NCBI GenBank assembly: GCA_030599445.1
Contig: JAUVOA010000007.1
Location: 1 to 15,972 of the forward strand
Direction: 5' to 3'
DNA from: Atribacterota bacterium
GTDB lineage: Bacteria; Atribacterota; Phoenicimicrobiia; Phoenicimicrobiales; Phoenicimicrobiaceae
DNA: 15,972 nucleotides
A model generated the notes under the pieces. It saw only the letters and a program-made list of their open reading frames with translations. It did no database searches and had not been told where the DNA came from. Shown here one piece after another: positions 1 through 7,416 of the stretch. Both the position numbers and the translations under genes were made by a program. How positions within the stretch are numbered: position 1 is the stretch's first letter; each line of letters starts with the position of its first letter.

Positions 1-1
1 C

Positions 2-907
2 CAGAATTTCTATCTATTGTTAACCCTGACTACTTTTGGTTGGGTGGTTTTTGAATTACTGAAGAATAAGGTTCGGTCAGAGGAATTGATTATCGGAAGA
101 GATATTTTGACCAGCCGCATAAAACTCTTTCAGGTGGGAATTGACCAGGCAGATAATCAAGAAACTATTCAAAGAATAGAGGATTTTATAGTATCTAAAA
201 AACCTCATCAGATTGTTACTCCGGATACTTTGGCTGTATTGCGAGCAAGGAAAGACCTTGAATATCACGTTATATTAAAATCTGCAGATTTGGTTACCCC
301 TGATGGAGCAGGTATCTTATGGGCTGCCACAACTCTAAATCATCCTTTGCCTGAAAGGGTAACCGGCATAGACATAATACACAACATATGTCGATTGTCT
401 GCTAAGAAAGGGTATTCCCTATATTTATTAGGCTCTTGTCCTGGAGTGGCCGGGGAAGCTGCCCTAAATTTAACCAGGAAATATCCAGGAATAAAAATAG
501 CCGGAACTCATCATGGTTATTTTGGTTGTGAAGATTCTCAAAATTATAAAGATGTTAAAAATGGTAATAACGTTAGGAATAAAGAAGAAGAAGAGATTGT
601 TGCCGAGATTAAAGAAAAGAGACCTGATATCTTGTTGGTGGGCATGGGTGTGCCCAAACAGGAAAAATGGATTAATAAAAATTTGAACAGATTAGATGTT
701 CCAGTCTGTATGGGGGTAGGCGGAAGTTTTGATGTCCTTTCCGGCAGAATACCAAGGGCACCATTGTGGATGCAAAGACACGGAATGGAATGGATTTATA
801 GATCGATTAAGCAGCCAAACAGGGCTTTCCGAACTTTAACCCTTTTTTACTTTATCTGGTTGGTAATTGTAGGGAAAATGGTTTATTCTCTAAAAGAAGT
901 AGATTGA
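2..907 (+). CDS. WecG/TagA/CpsF-family glycosyltransferase, 5' partial (possible membrane-domain fusion)
   Basis: This family transfers N-acetylmannosamine or a related sugar from a UDP-sugar to an undecaprenyl-PP-GlcNAc acceptor at the inner membrane face, for wall teichoic acid, enterobacterial common antigen or other surface polymers. Counting from the TTG at 17, I see V-T-P-D (Thr68) and P-D-G (Asp96), spaced like the Thr/Asp pair of characterised TagA. Next come RVTG (115-118), LLVGMGVPKQEKW (206-218) and GVGGSFDVLSG (233-243). The C-terminal tail RAPLWMQRHGMEWIYR (247-262) is the membrane-association region of the family. Family members normally begin near the segment RIKLFQVGID (34-43). 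Here the frame stays open to base 2 and encodes a hydrophobic stretch (FYLLLTLTTFGWVVFELL) followed by KNKVR, so the protein may be the C-terminal part of a fusion. The alternative start is TTG at 107, which has GGAAG at 95-99. Family is certain; the true 5' end is not. Confidence 0.9.
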   Translation, partial: QNFYLLLTLTTFGWVVFELLKNKVRSEELIIGRDILTSRIKLFQVGIDQADNQETIQRIEDFIVSKKPHQIVTPDTLAVLRARKDLEYHVILKSADLVTPDGAGILWAATTLNHPLPERVTGIDIIHNICRLSAKKGYSLYLLGSCPGVAGEAALNLTRKYPGIKIAGTHHGYFGCEDSQNYKDVKNGNNVRNKEEEEIVAEIKEKRPDILLVGMGVPKQEKWINKNLNRLDVPVCMGVGGSFDVLSGRIPRAPLWMQRHGMEWIYRSIKQPNRAFRTLTLFYFIWLVIVGKMVYSLKEVD

Positions 908-1197
908 TAATCGATAATAGATATAGATAATGCTTAATAAGTAAATGATAATTAATCGAAATAGCCCAAAATTGAAATATAAAATATTAATTAATTTAGT
1001 ATCTTGGTATTAATGCATTATCATAATAGCCATAGATAATAGAATTATAATATTGTCGATCACTCTATTTACTTATTCTTAAAGCCTTAAATGTTAAAAT
1101 AATTAAATTCCCCTCAATATATCTTAGACAAGCATCACCCATTATTTTATATCAAGATCCGTTTTTCTGATTAATCAATTAAATAAGGAGATAGCTG
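908..1197. other. Intergenic gap, AT-rich, no gene
   Basis: No credible ORF or RNA gene was seen. The gap holds gataat/atagata words and two exact inverted pairs: AATAAGTAAAT (936-946) with its complement at 1067-1077, and GATAATGC (926-933) with GCATTATC (1015-1022). TAATGCATTA at 1011-1020 is a 10-nt palindrome. A TATAAT lies at 1046-1051 without a good -35. The mreD ribosome-binding site AAGGAG is at 1185-1190. mreC would normally precede mreD, but nothing resembling it is here. Confidence 0.7.
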
Positions 1198-1686
1198 ATG
1201 ATAATTTTGCTTAAAGGTGCAATAATTGTAGTTGCCCTACTAATTCAACTTACTCTTATTAATTCGATTTCCATTATGGGATTAAAGCCTGACTTGATGA
1301 TGGTAGTAGTAGTAGTTTTTTCCTTGCTGAAGGGAGAAAAAGAAGGGACTATCTCCGGATTTGTTTCAGGTCTTTTGCAGGATATCTTTTCTACCGGGCT
1401 CTTAGGAATAAATGCTTTGGTAAAGACAGTGATAGGTTTTACTTGTGGAATTTTAAAAGAAAAAATATTTTATGAACATATATTATTTCTTATTCCGGTA
1501 ATAACTTTTATTGCATCATTTATGCAAAGCATTTTAATATTTTTGCTGTTACGTGCTTTTGGAATCGAATATAACCTGGCCTGGAGCTTAAAGCAGGTAG
1601 CCCTTCCCGAGGCTTTATATAGCAGCCTGCTATCACCTTTTATTTTTTTAGCAATAAATAAACTTTTTCAGACAATTAAAGAATAA
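1198..1686 (+). CDS. mreD: Rod shape-determining protein MreD
   Basis: MreD is a small integral membrane member of the Rod (elongasome) complex, linking the MreB/MreC scaffold to wall synthesis. The 162-residue product has the normal length and consists almost wholly of hydrophobic helices, about five or six. It carries the family signature: KPDLMMV near residues 30-36, then a Gly-rich segment with E-G-T-I-S-G-F and G-L-L-Q-D-I-F-S-T-G-L-L-G-I-N. The ATG at 1198 has AAGGAG seven bases upstream. A short run of GTA codons encodes Val35-38. mrdA follows 66 bp downstream and rodA after it, the classical mreD-mrdA-rodA order. The usual upstream partners mreB and mreC are not in this window; a polymer glycosyltransferase gene lies upstream instead. 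Confidence 0.93.
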   Translation: MIILLKGAIIVVALLIQLTLINSISIMGLKPDLMMVVVVVFSLLKGEKEGTISGFVSGLLQDIFSTGLLGINALVKTVIGFTCGILKEKIFYEHILFLIPVITFIASFMQSILIFLLLRAFGIEYNLAWSLKQVALPEALYSSLLSPFIFLAINKLFQTIKE

Positions 1687-1696
1687 AAATTACCAA

Positions 1697-1733
1697 AAGG
1701 GAAACAAAGGTGCCTGGCACTTTTGTTTCCCTT
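1697..1733. repeat. GTGCC-core hairpin, copy 1 (mreD/mrdA junction)
   Basis: An 18-bp stem with a single-base centre (T1715) and only one G.T pair. The core GTGCC-T-GGCAC is at 1710-1720. The outer arms AAGGGAAACAAA (1697-1708) and TTTGTTTCCCTT (1722-1733) are perfectly complementary. The same core recurs at 3532-3544 and 11490-11500 with entirely different arms. There is no clear T-tract, so it is not an obvious terminator, though it could stabilise or attenuate the mRNA. Confidence 0.85.
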
Positions 1734-1752
1734 ATAAAATTGAGGAGTAATC

Positions 1753-3516
1753 ATGAGGGAATCTTCTACAGTTCCAGAAGATGTGAAACAACGGCTAAAT
1801 TGGTTATTGATATTTATGGTCATCTGTCTTTCAATATTAGTTATCAGTTTGTGGTATTTGCAGATGATTAAAGGAGAGGAATTTAGGGAGAGGGCGATAG
1901 AGAATTGTATCCGTTGTCTGGTAGAAGATGCTCCGCGGGGTAGGATTTATGACCGCCAGGAAAAGTTATTGGTTACCAATCGTCCGGCAGTAGTAGTTTC
2001 TGTAATCCCGGCAGAGGTCGATGATTTAGAAAAACTTAGTGAAAGACTAAGTAAAATTATAGGTATTTCTCCGGAAAAAATTTCGCAGACAGTAAAAAAT
2101 TATCGGGAAAACCCTTTTAAGCCGGTAAAAATTCTAGATGACTGCAATACAAATAAAATAATTAAGATTGAAGAGAGAAAAGATGAATTAAAAGGAGTAG
2201 TTTTAGAAGTTAAACCTCGGAGGGATTATCTTTACCATGATTTTGCAGCTCATAGCTTGGGCTATGTGGGAGAAATAGATAAAGAAGAGTTGCAGCAATT
2301 TGGCAATCCAAAATTCCAGGGAGGGGACATCATAGGAAAAGCCGGACTGGAAAAATATTATGATGATATTTTAAGAGGGGAAAAAGGAGGAAAGGAAGTC
2401 GAAGTTGATGCCTTGGGTCAGGAAATAGCTACTTTATTATATCAAAAACCAGTTCCGGGCGAAGATTTGGTATTAACTATTGATAGAGATTTACAGCTCT
2501 ACGGAGAAAATTTACTCTTTGGTAAAAAAGGTTCCATTATAGTAAGTGACCCTAACAGTGGGGAAATATTAGCTTTAGTTAACAGACCTTCTTTTAGCCC
2601 CAACATATTTGCTAATGGAATTTCCAGTTCTGACTGGCAAAGGCTTTCTTCTGATGCCGACTATCCTTTGACCAACCGAAGTGTTCAGGGTGTTTATTCT
2701 CCCGGTTCGATATTTAAAGTGGTTACAGCTATAGCCGCTCTGGAAGAAGGAATTACCGATAGAAAAAGAAAGATTTATTGTTCGGGTAGTTTTGAATTAG
2801 CTGGCCAGATCTTTATTTGCTGGAAGGAGACCGGGCACGGGAGTTTGAGCATTGTAGATGGAATTGCTCATTCCTGTAATATCTATTTTTATACTTTAGG
2901 AAAAGACCTGGGGATTGAAAGATTTAATAAATATTTGCAGAAGTTTGGATTAGGAGAAAAAACGGGTATTGATCTACCAGCAGAAGCTATAGGGACAATT
3001 CCTTCCGCCCAATGGAAAAAGAAAGAAGTTAAAGAGATCTGGTTCCCCGGTGATACTATAAACCTTTCAATCGGTCAGGGATATCTTTTGTTAACCCCTC
3101 TACAGGTGCATAATCTTATTACTAATATTGCTACAGAAGGGGAAGTTTACAAGTTGCATTTAGTAAAAAAGATAATTTCTGCAGATGGTAACACAGTAGA
3201 AGAAATTAAACCGGAAATTTATAAAAAAGTAGATTTTTCTTTAGATACATTTAAAATTATTAAAGAAGGATTGAGGCAGACTATATTAAAAGGAACGGGC
3301 TGGAGAGCAAATATTAAAGAGTTAGCGGTAGCCGGGAAGACTGGGACAGCTCAAAATCCTCAGGGGGAAACCCACGCCTGGTTTATCGGGTTTGCCCCTT
3401 ATGAAGATCCGGAAATATGCATCACCGTTTTTTTAGAAAATGGGGGAGAAGGGGGAGAAACAGCGGCTCCCATAGCCCGAGCTATGCTGGAAAAATATTA
3501 TGATATCCAAAAATGA
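1753..3516 (+). CDS. mrdA: Penicillin-binding protein 2 (peptidoglycan D,D-transpeptidase)
   Basis: PBP2 is the class B transpeptidase that cross-links peptidoglycan during cylindrical elongation, working with RodA. The 587-residue protein has a short cytoplasmic tail and one membrane anchor (about 17-38). The dimerisation/pedestal domain starts at the conserved APRGRIYDR (60-68) and runs to about 235, and the transpeptidase domain covers about 250-580. All three catalytic motifs are present: SIFK (nucleophile Ser319, Lys322), SCN (374-376) and KTG (529-531, within AGKTGTAQ). The ATG at 1753 follows GAGGAG with 5-nt spacing. rodA lies 84 bp downstream. The spacers on both sides each contain a GTGCC-core hairpin. 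Length and motif order are normal, so the gene appears intact and active. Confidence 0.96.
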   Translation: MRESSTVPEDVKQRLNWLLIFMVICLSILVISLWYLQMIKGEEFRERAIENCIRCLVEDAPRGRIYDRQEKLLVTNRPAVVVSVIPAEVDDLEKLSERLSKIIGISPEKISQTVKNYRENPFKPVKILDDCNTNKIIKIEERKDELKGVVLEVKPRRDYLYHDFAAHSLGYVGEIDKEELQQFGNPKFQGGDIIGKAGLEKYYDDILRGEKGGKEVEVDALGQEIATLLYQKPVPGEDLVLTIDRDLQLYGENLLFGKKGSIIVSDPNSGEILALVNRPSFSPNIFANGISSSDWQRLSSDADYPLTNRSVQGVYSPGSIFKVVTAIAALEEGITDRKRKIYCSGSFELAGQIFICWKETGHGSLSIVDGIAHSCNIYFYTLGKDLGIERFNKYLQKFGLGEKTGIDLPAEAIGTIPSAQWKKKEVKEIWFPGDTINLSIGQGYLLLTPLQVHNLITNIATEGEVYKLHLVKKIISADGNTVEEIKPEIYKKVDFSLDTFKIIKEGLRQTILKGTGWRANIKELAVAGKTGTAQNPQGETHAWFIGFAPYEDPEICITVFLENGGEGGETAAPIARAMLEKYYDIQK

Positions 3517-3517
3517 T

Positions 3518-3558
3518 AAAAGTTGCCCAAAGGTGCCTAGCACCTTTGGGCAACTTTT
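3518..3558. repeat. GTGCC-core hairpin, copy 2 (mrdA/rodA junction)
   Basis: A perfect 19-bp stem with a 3-nt loop (CTA, 3537-3539). The core is GGTGC...GCACC (3532-3536 and 3540-3544). The arms AAAAGTTGCCCAAA and TTTGGGCAACTTTT are unlike those of the copy at 1697-1733. It begins 2 nt after the mrdA stop codon. The 3' arm ends in TTTT and then GG, so termination is possible but not convincing. Confidence 0.85.
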
Positions 3559-3574
3559 GGCGAAGTTTTTCGCC
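3559..3574. repeat. Small hairpin adjoining GTGCC copy 2
   Basis: GGCGAA (3559-3564) pairs with TTCGCC (3569-3574) around a GTTT loop. It abuts the 19-bp hairpin directly, giving two stacked hairpins upstream of the rodA ribosome-binding site (GGAGGA, 3589-3594). Confidence 0.6.
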
Positions 3575-3600
3575 GGAATCCTAATTTTGGAGGATAGAAG

Positions 3601-4710
3601 TTGAAAGAAAAAATAGATAGATTAACTGAAAATTTAGATTTTAGTCTTCTTTTTGCGACAGTGTTTCTCTGTTTTTATGGACTTTTAGTATTATACAGTT
3701 CAACACGTTTGGCGACCACAGGGGGAAGCGATCCCTATTTTTTCGTAAAGCGGCAATCCTTATGGATGTTGTTAGGATTCTTATTTTTAACCATAATAAT
3801 TTCTATCGATTACCATAACTTGGAAAGATATTCTAAAGTGATCTATTTTGGTGCGATTGTTTTACTGATAATGGTTATAATTTCTGGTAGATCAACTTAT
3901 GGGGCAAGGCGTTGGCTGGCTATAGGGCCTTTTGATTTTCAGCCCTCGGAGTTTGCTAAAATCGCTTTAATAGCGTTTTTAGCGGATTTTTTAGCCAAAA
4001 ACAAACCAAAATTGGATAATTTTTTCTATTATTTAATACCATTTGCTTACACCGGGTTGTTAATTTTATTGGTGTTTATGCAGCCAGATTTAGGCACTTC
4101 GTTAGTATATTTAGCTATACTTATAATAATGTTGTTTGCGACAGGGGTTAAGATAAAATATTTAGTTTTTACTTTTTTAGCGGCTCTATCTTCTATTCCG
4201 GTTTTGTGGATTTTTCTAAAAGATTACCAGAAAAATAGATTAATTTTATTTTTAAATCCTAATCTGGATCCTTTGGGGGGTGGTTATAATGTTATACAGT
4301 CGAGGATTGCCATCGGTTCAGGAGGTTTTTTAGGGAATGGAATCTTTAGCGGTCTACAAAGTCAGTTAAATTTTCTACCTGCTCAACACACTGATTTTAT
4401 ATTTTCTGTAATAGGAGAAGAGTTAGGCTTTGTCGGAACCATCTTATTATTAGGATTATATGCCATTATTTTATGGCGGGGAATAAAGATTGCTTTAGAG
4501 GCCAGAGATTTACTAGGAACTTTATTAGCTACGGGTGCGGTATCTTTATTATTTTTTCATATAGTAGTGAATATTGGAATGGCTATGGGGATGTTGCCGG
4601 CCACCGGACTACCCCTGCCTTTTTTAAGTTATGGGGGAAGTTTTATGATATCTAATTTAATGGTGATAGGGATATTACTAAATGTGGAATTGCATAAGGT
4701 AAAGTGGTAA
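3601..4710 (+). CDS. rodA: Peptidoglycan glycosyltransferase RodA (SEDS family)
   Basis: RodA polymerises lipid II into glycan strands in the inner membrane and pairs with PBP2. The 369-residue protein has the normal RodA length and about ten hydrophobic segments. SEDS signatures are clear: GARRW (101-105, conserved Trp105), FDFQPSEFAKI (111-121), QPDLGTSL (161-168), QHTDFIFSVIGEELGF (262-277) with Asp265 at the position of the essential SEDS aspartate, and LPFLSYGGS (339-347). The start is TTG at 3601, chosen because GGAGGA ends 6 nt upstream and the translation then begins as RodA proteins usually do. It forms the last gene of the mreD-mrdA-rodA group. The 458-bp gap after it suggests a break in the transcription unit, although no classical terminator is visible. 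Confidence 0.95.
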   Translation: MKEKIDRLTENLDFSLLFATVFLCFYGLLVLYSSTRLATTGGSDPYFFVKRQSLWMLLGFLFLTIIISIDYHNLERYSKVIYFGAIVLLIMVIISGRSTYGARRWLAIGPFDFQPSEFAKIALIAFLADFLAKNKPKLDNFFYYLIPFAYTGLLILLVFMQPDLGTSLVYLAILIIMLFATGVKIKYLVFTFLAALSSIPVLWIFLKDYQKNRLILFLNPNLDPLGGGYNVIQSRIAIGSGGFLGNGIFSGLQSQLNFLPAQHTDFIFSVIGEELGFVGTILLLGLYAIILWRGIKIALEARDLLGTLLATGAVSLLFFHIVVNIGMAMGMLPATGLPLPFLSYGGSFMISNLMVIGILLNVELHKVKW

Positions 4711-4712
4711 TG

Positions 4713-4734
4713 TGATTGACCAATTAGTCAATCA
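4713..4734. repeat. Hairpin after rodA (TGATTGAC word)
   Basis: TGATTGAC (4713-4720) pairs with GTCAATCA (4727-4734) around a 6-nt loop, 2 nt after the rodA stop. The first 20 nt (4713-4732) recur exactly at 7226-7245. There is no T-tract. Confidence 0.6.
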
Positions 4735-4814
4735 TATCCGTATCTCGTATTTTGCTCTTGCGGATAGTGTATAGCGCATAGTTTTGAATTAGCAAAATGC
4801 TTATACGAATTAAG

Positions 4815-4847
4815 CTAAAAAGTTAAAGTAAAAAGCGAAAAACCATA
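4815..4847. repeat. 33-nt dispersed repeat, copy A
   Basis: About 33 nt beginning CTAAAAAGTTAAAG and ending GCGAAAAACCATA. It matches the reverse complement of 8561-8593 nearly throughout, with a few mismatches including a TA/CT change in the middle. The copies lie in two different gaps in opposite orientation. Confidence 0.65.
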
Positions 4848-4949
4848 TACTCGTATATCGTATATCGTATTGCGTATCGTGTTAAGAAAGGTAGAATTCA
4901 TAAAACACAAAACCATATTATGATAAAAATTCTGTATGTATTATTTTGA

Positions 4950-4973
4950 GTAGGGGTCGGATTTATCCGACCC
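4950..4973 (+). repeat. GTAG-initiated REP-like hairpin (copy 1)
   Basis: GTAG (4950-4953) is followed directly by GGGTCGGA (4954-4961), loop TTTA, and TCCGACCC (4966-4973), an 8-bp perfect stem. A GTAG/GTRG tetranucleotide 5' of a short palindrome is the documented layout of REP elements served by RAYT transposases. Other copies are at 7162, 8378, 8422, 8448 and, inverted, 8496-8519. Confidence 0.65.
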
Positions 4974-4982
4974 GAGTATCGA

Positions 4983-5002
4983 GGGCTTGATAAATCAAGT
5001 CC
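4983..5002. repeat. Companion hairpin next to GTAG copy 1
   Basis: GGGCTTGA (4983-4990), loop TAAA, TCAAGTCC (4995-5002): an 8-bp stem with one G.T pair, 9 nt after the preceding hairpin. It has no GTAG but is similar in size and loop composition. Confidence 0.55.
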
Positions 5003-5168
5003 TTACATTATTAAAGATAAAAGCGAATAACTATATCGATTAGATAGCTAACAGGATAACCGGGTAACCGGTAAACTGGCTAACCGGCTAACCATCCTCA
5101 CGAGATACGAGATACGCTTTTATTCTGACCCATCGGTAGACCGACTAACTAATCAGGGAGAGAAAATT

Positions 5169-6980
5169 TTGGATATTAAAAAAATATTATTTAAAGAGTT
5201 ATTGGATAAGGTAGAAAAACCGGGGAGGTATACCGGTAAAGAATTTAATGAGATAGTAAAAGAAGAGGATGCATCCACAGTTAAAATAGCCTTAGCCTTT
5301 CCTGATTTATACGAGATTGGGATGAGTTATTTGGGATTTAAAATTCTGTATGATATTATTAACAAGAGAGATGATGCTCTGGCTGAGCGAGTTTTTTCAC
5401 CGGCAGTGGACATGGAAGAACTGCTGAGAGAACGGCAGATACCCGCTTTTTCTTTAGAGACCTATAGACCTTTAAATTCTTTTGATATAGTTGGATTTAC
5501 TATCCAACATGAATTAGGTTATTCCAATATCCTAAATCTTCTCGAACTTGGGCATATACCTTTAAGGTCGGAAGAGAGAAAGGAAGATGACCCCCTGATT
5601 ATTACTGGTGGTCCCTGTGCTTTTAACCCGGAACCTTTATCCCGTTTTATCGATTTATTTGTAATCGGAGAAGGGGAAGAGATTATCGGTGAAATTATAG
5701 AAGTTTATAAGAAATGGAAAGATAAAAAACAGAGCCGAGTAAAACTTTTAGAAGAATTAGCCCGGATAGAAGGGATTTATGTTCCGTCTTTCTATGAAAT
5801 AACTTATTTTAAAGACGGAAGGATTAAATCGGTTACTCCTAAAAAAGAAACGTGTTATTCAGTAATTAAAAAGCAGATTATTTCTGATTTTGATAAAGTA
5901 GCATATCCTCTTTTTCCCATTGTTCCCAATATCGATGTAGTTCACGATAGAATTACCCTGGAAATTTTTCGAGGGTGTACCCGGGGATGTCGTTTTTGTC
6001 AGGCGGGGATGATTTACCGCCCGGTACGGGAAAAATCAGTGGATACTTTAATTGGATTGGCTGACGAAATTCTTGCCCATACCGGATACGAGGAGATATC
6101 CCTGTCCTCTTTAAGTTCGAGCGATTATAGTGAAATAAAGAGCTTGATTACTAAATTAGTAGACCGATTTAAAGAAAAGGGTGTGGGGGTTTCTCTGCCT
6201 TCTTTAAGGATAGATTCTTTTTCTGTCGCTTTAGCCCAGCAGGTTCAAAGAGTAAGGAAGACCGGTCTTACCCTTGCTCCGGAAGTAGGAACTCAAAGGC
6301 TAAGAGATGTGATAAATAAAAATGTTCTGGAAGAGGACCTGTATTCTTCGATAAGAGCAGCTTTTGAGGGAGGGTGGAGGAAGATAAAACTTTATTTTAT
6401 GGTCGGTTTGCCCACCGAGACCGAAGAAGATGTGGAAGGGATAGTGAGGCTGGTTAGTAAAGTTGATCACATGGGGAGAGAAATAACCGGAAGGAAGATA
6501 AATATAAATATTAGTGTATCTGCTTTTGTGCCAAAACCTCATACTCCCTTTCAATGGGGAGCCCAACAAAAGAGGGAAATATTGTCTAAAAAAATAAGAT
6601 ATTTAAAGAATAGATTAAATTGGAGGAACATTTCTTTTAGTTACCCGGATATTAATCGAGTTTATTTGGAGGCAGTCTTTGCCCGAGGAGATAGAAGGTT
6701 AGGTGAAGTACTAGAAAAAGCGCACTATTTGGGATGTAAGTTCGATGCTTGGAGAGAACAGTTTAATTTTGAAGCCTGGCAGCAGGCCTTTAATGATAGT
6801 GGACTTAATATGGAATTTTATATTAAAAGAGTGAGGGAAGAAGATGAGATTCTGCCCTGGGACCATATCTCCTGTGGAGTTAAAAAAGAATATCTGCTTG
6901 AGGAGAAGAAGAAGGCTTTAAGAGGAGAAACAACTCCCGATTGTCGTTTTGAGGATTGTACGGAGTGCGGAGTGTGTTAA
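5169..6980 (+). CDS. Radical SAM protein of the TIGR03960 type (function unknown)
   Basis: The 603-residue protein has an N-terminal B12-binding-like region (about 30-190; no DxHxxG cobalamin motif seen, so B12 binding is doubtful) and a radical SAM core (about 260-480). The core carries the 4Fe-4S motif C-T-R-G-C-R-F-C (Cys270, Cys274, Cys277). The C-terminal tail ends in a cysteine cluster (Cys592, 597, 600, 603; DCRFEDCTECGVC), typical of this family and able to hold another metal centre. Substrate and product are not known. The next gene is the TIGR03936 'radical SAM-linked' protein, which in many genomes is adjacent or fused and lies upstream of rng and rplU. That position suggests RNA or ribosome modification, by inference only. 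The start is TTG at 5169 with AGGGAG eight bases upstream. Confidence 0.93.
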   Translation: MDIKKILFKELLDKVEKPGRYTGKEFNEIVKEEDASTVKIALAFPDLYEIGMSYLGFKILYDIINKRDDALAERVFSPAVDMEELLRERQIPAFSLETYRPLNSFDIVGFTIQHELGYSNILNLLELGHIPLRSEERKEDDPLIITGGPCAFNPEPLSRFIDLFVIGEGEEIIGEIIEVYKKWKDKKQSRVKLLEELARIEGIYVPSFYEITYFKDGRIKSVTPKKETCYSVIKKQIISDFDKVAYPLFPIVPNIDVVHDRITLEIFRGCTRGCRFCQAGMIYRPVREKSVDTLIGLADEILAHTGYEEISLSSLSSSDYSEIKSLITKLVDRFKEKGVGVSLPSLRIDSFSVALAQQVQRVRKTGLTLAPEVGTQRLRDVINKNVLEEDLYSSIRAAFEGGWRKIKLYFMVGLPTETEEDVEGIVRLVSKVDHMGREITGRKININISVSAFVPKPHTPFQWGAQQKREILSKKIRYLKNRLNWRNISFSYPDINRVYLEAVFARGDRRLGEVLEKAHYLGCKFDAWREQFNFEAWQQAFNDSGLNMEFYIKRVREEDEILPWDHISCGVKKEYLLEEKKKALRGETTPDCRFEDCTECGVC

Positions 6981-7007
6981 TCAATTGGCTAATTAGCCAA
7001 TTGATTA
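6978..7007. repeat. 30-nt perfect palindrome starting at the stop codon
   Basis: All 30 bases read the same on both strands, centred between 6992 and 6993 (left part TAATCAATTGGCTAA). The first three bases are the TAA stop of the radical SAM gene. As RNA it could fold into a long stem, but it lacks a GC-rich stem plus T-tract and is not a standard terminator. A protein-binding site or a repeat insertion boundary are alternatives. Confidence 0.75.
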
Positions 7008-7024
7008 GTCGTTAGTGAATAGTA
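7006..7024 (+). repeat. 19-nt direct repeat, copy A
   Basis: TAGTCGTTAGTGAATAGTA, identical to 10271-10289. In both places it lies at or just after a stop codon and is followed by cgtat-word tracts. The first part (TTAGTCGTTAGT) also occurs near 12909-12920. Confidence 0.8.
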
Positions 7025-7096
7025 GCTAGTTAGCGTATAGCGTACAGCGTTTAGCGTATAGGTATGGAGGGACAATCGCGGGAAAAAATAGTCAGC

Positions 7097-7128
7097 GCCA
7101 GTCTGCCGGTCAGCCAGTCTGCCAGTCA
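7097..7128 (+). repeat. Tandem duplication, 2 x 16 nt
   Basis: GCCAGTCTGCCGGTCA (7097-7112) followed at once by GCCAGTCTGCCAGTCA (7113-7128), with one mismatch. It is GC-rich compared with the surroundings. Confidence 0.75.
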
Positions 7129-7161
7129 GGAAAGATGCAAGATCAATCTACTGGCCTTTCC

Positions 7162-7184
7162 GTAGGACAGGCGTCTCGCCTGTC
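7162..7184 (+). repeat. GTAG-initiated REP-like hairpin (copy 2)
   Basis: GTAG (7162-7165), then GACAGGCG (7166-7173), loop TCT, CGCCTGTC (7177-7184), an 8-bp perfect stem. The 25 nt 7160-7184 are identical to 8420-8444, so these two copies lie in direct orientation on either side of the TIGR03936-like gene. Confidence 0.75.
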
Positions 7185-7225
7185 AATCATTGTTATTAGC
7201 ATTAAATGTAGAATGCTAGCATGCT

Positions 7226-7245
7226 TGATTGACCAATTAGTCAAT
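7226..7245 (+). repeat. 20-nt direct repeat of the post-rodA hairpin
   Basis: Identical to 4713-4732 over 20 nt; it begins TGATTGACCAATT and ends AGTCAAT. It is partly self-complementary (TTGAC/GTCAA). Confidence 0.7.
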
Positions 7246-7416
7246 TGATTAAGTTGATTGGCTAGTTCACTGGTTAAAAATAAGGATGCGGGATGCAAGT
7301 CGAAAGTTAGTTAGTTTGATATTAATTTCTTAACTAACTAACCATGTAACCAATTAACCAACTAACGAGATACGAATTTACTAATTAATAAATTGAATAA
7401 AAGGAGAGTTTTTTAT

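Larger units (their letters stand above)
4711..5168. other. Intergenic gap 1: repeat-rich, no gene
   Basis: No gene seen. From left to right it contains a small hairpin after rodA, cgtat words (4739-4750; 4855-4881), a 33-nt repeat (4815-4847), two G/C-rich hairpins (4950-5002), a taacc tract (5050-5092) and atacg words (5102-5117). The 12-mer CGTATCTCGTAT at 4739-4750 is exactly reverse-complemented at 5105-5116, so the gap is a large, loose inverted structure. The AGGGAG ribosome-binding site of the next gene is at 5155-5160. Confidence 0.7.
6981..7416. other. Intergenic gap 2: repeat-rich, no gene
   Basis: No gene seen. Order: palindrome (6978-7007), 19-nt repeat (7006-7024), gcgtat words (7032-7062), a 2 x 16-nt tandem (7097-7128), a GTAG hairpin (7162-7184), a TAGCATT/AATGCTA stem (7197-7218), a TGATTGAC repeat (7226-7245), a ttag tract near 7305, a taacc tract (7332-7362) and GAGATACGA (7366-7374). 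The AAGGAG at 7401-7406 is the ribosome-binding site for the next gene. Confidence 0.7.

Noticed and set aside
4711..5168. tRNA or other stable RNA gene in gap 1
   Set aside because: Hairpins are present but no cloverleaf, T-loop or CCA-type acceptor arrangement could be made.
6978..7007. 30-nt palindrome as a rho-independent terminator
   Set aside because: It is A/T-rich with no T-run after the stem; kept as a palindrome of unknown role.
7393..7416. TTG at 7393 as start of the TIGR03936-like gene
   Set aside because: The ribosome-binding site AAGGAG (7401-7406) lies downstream of it, and the extra eight residues do not match the family N-terminus.
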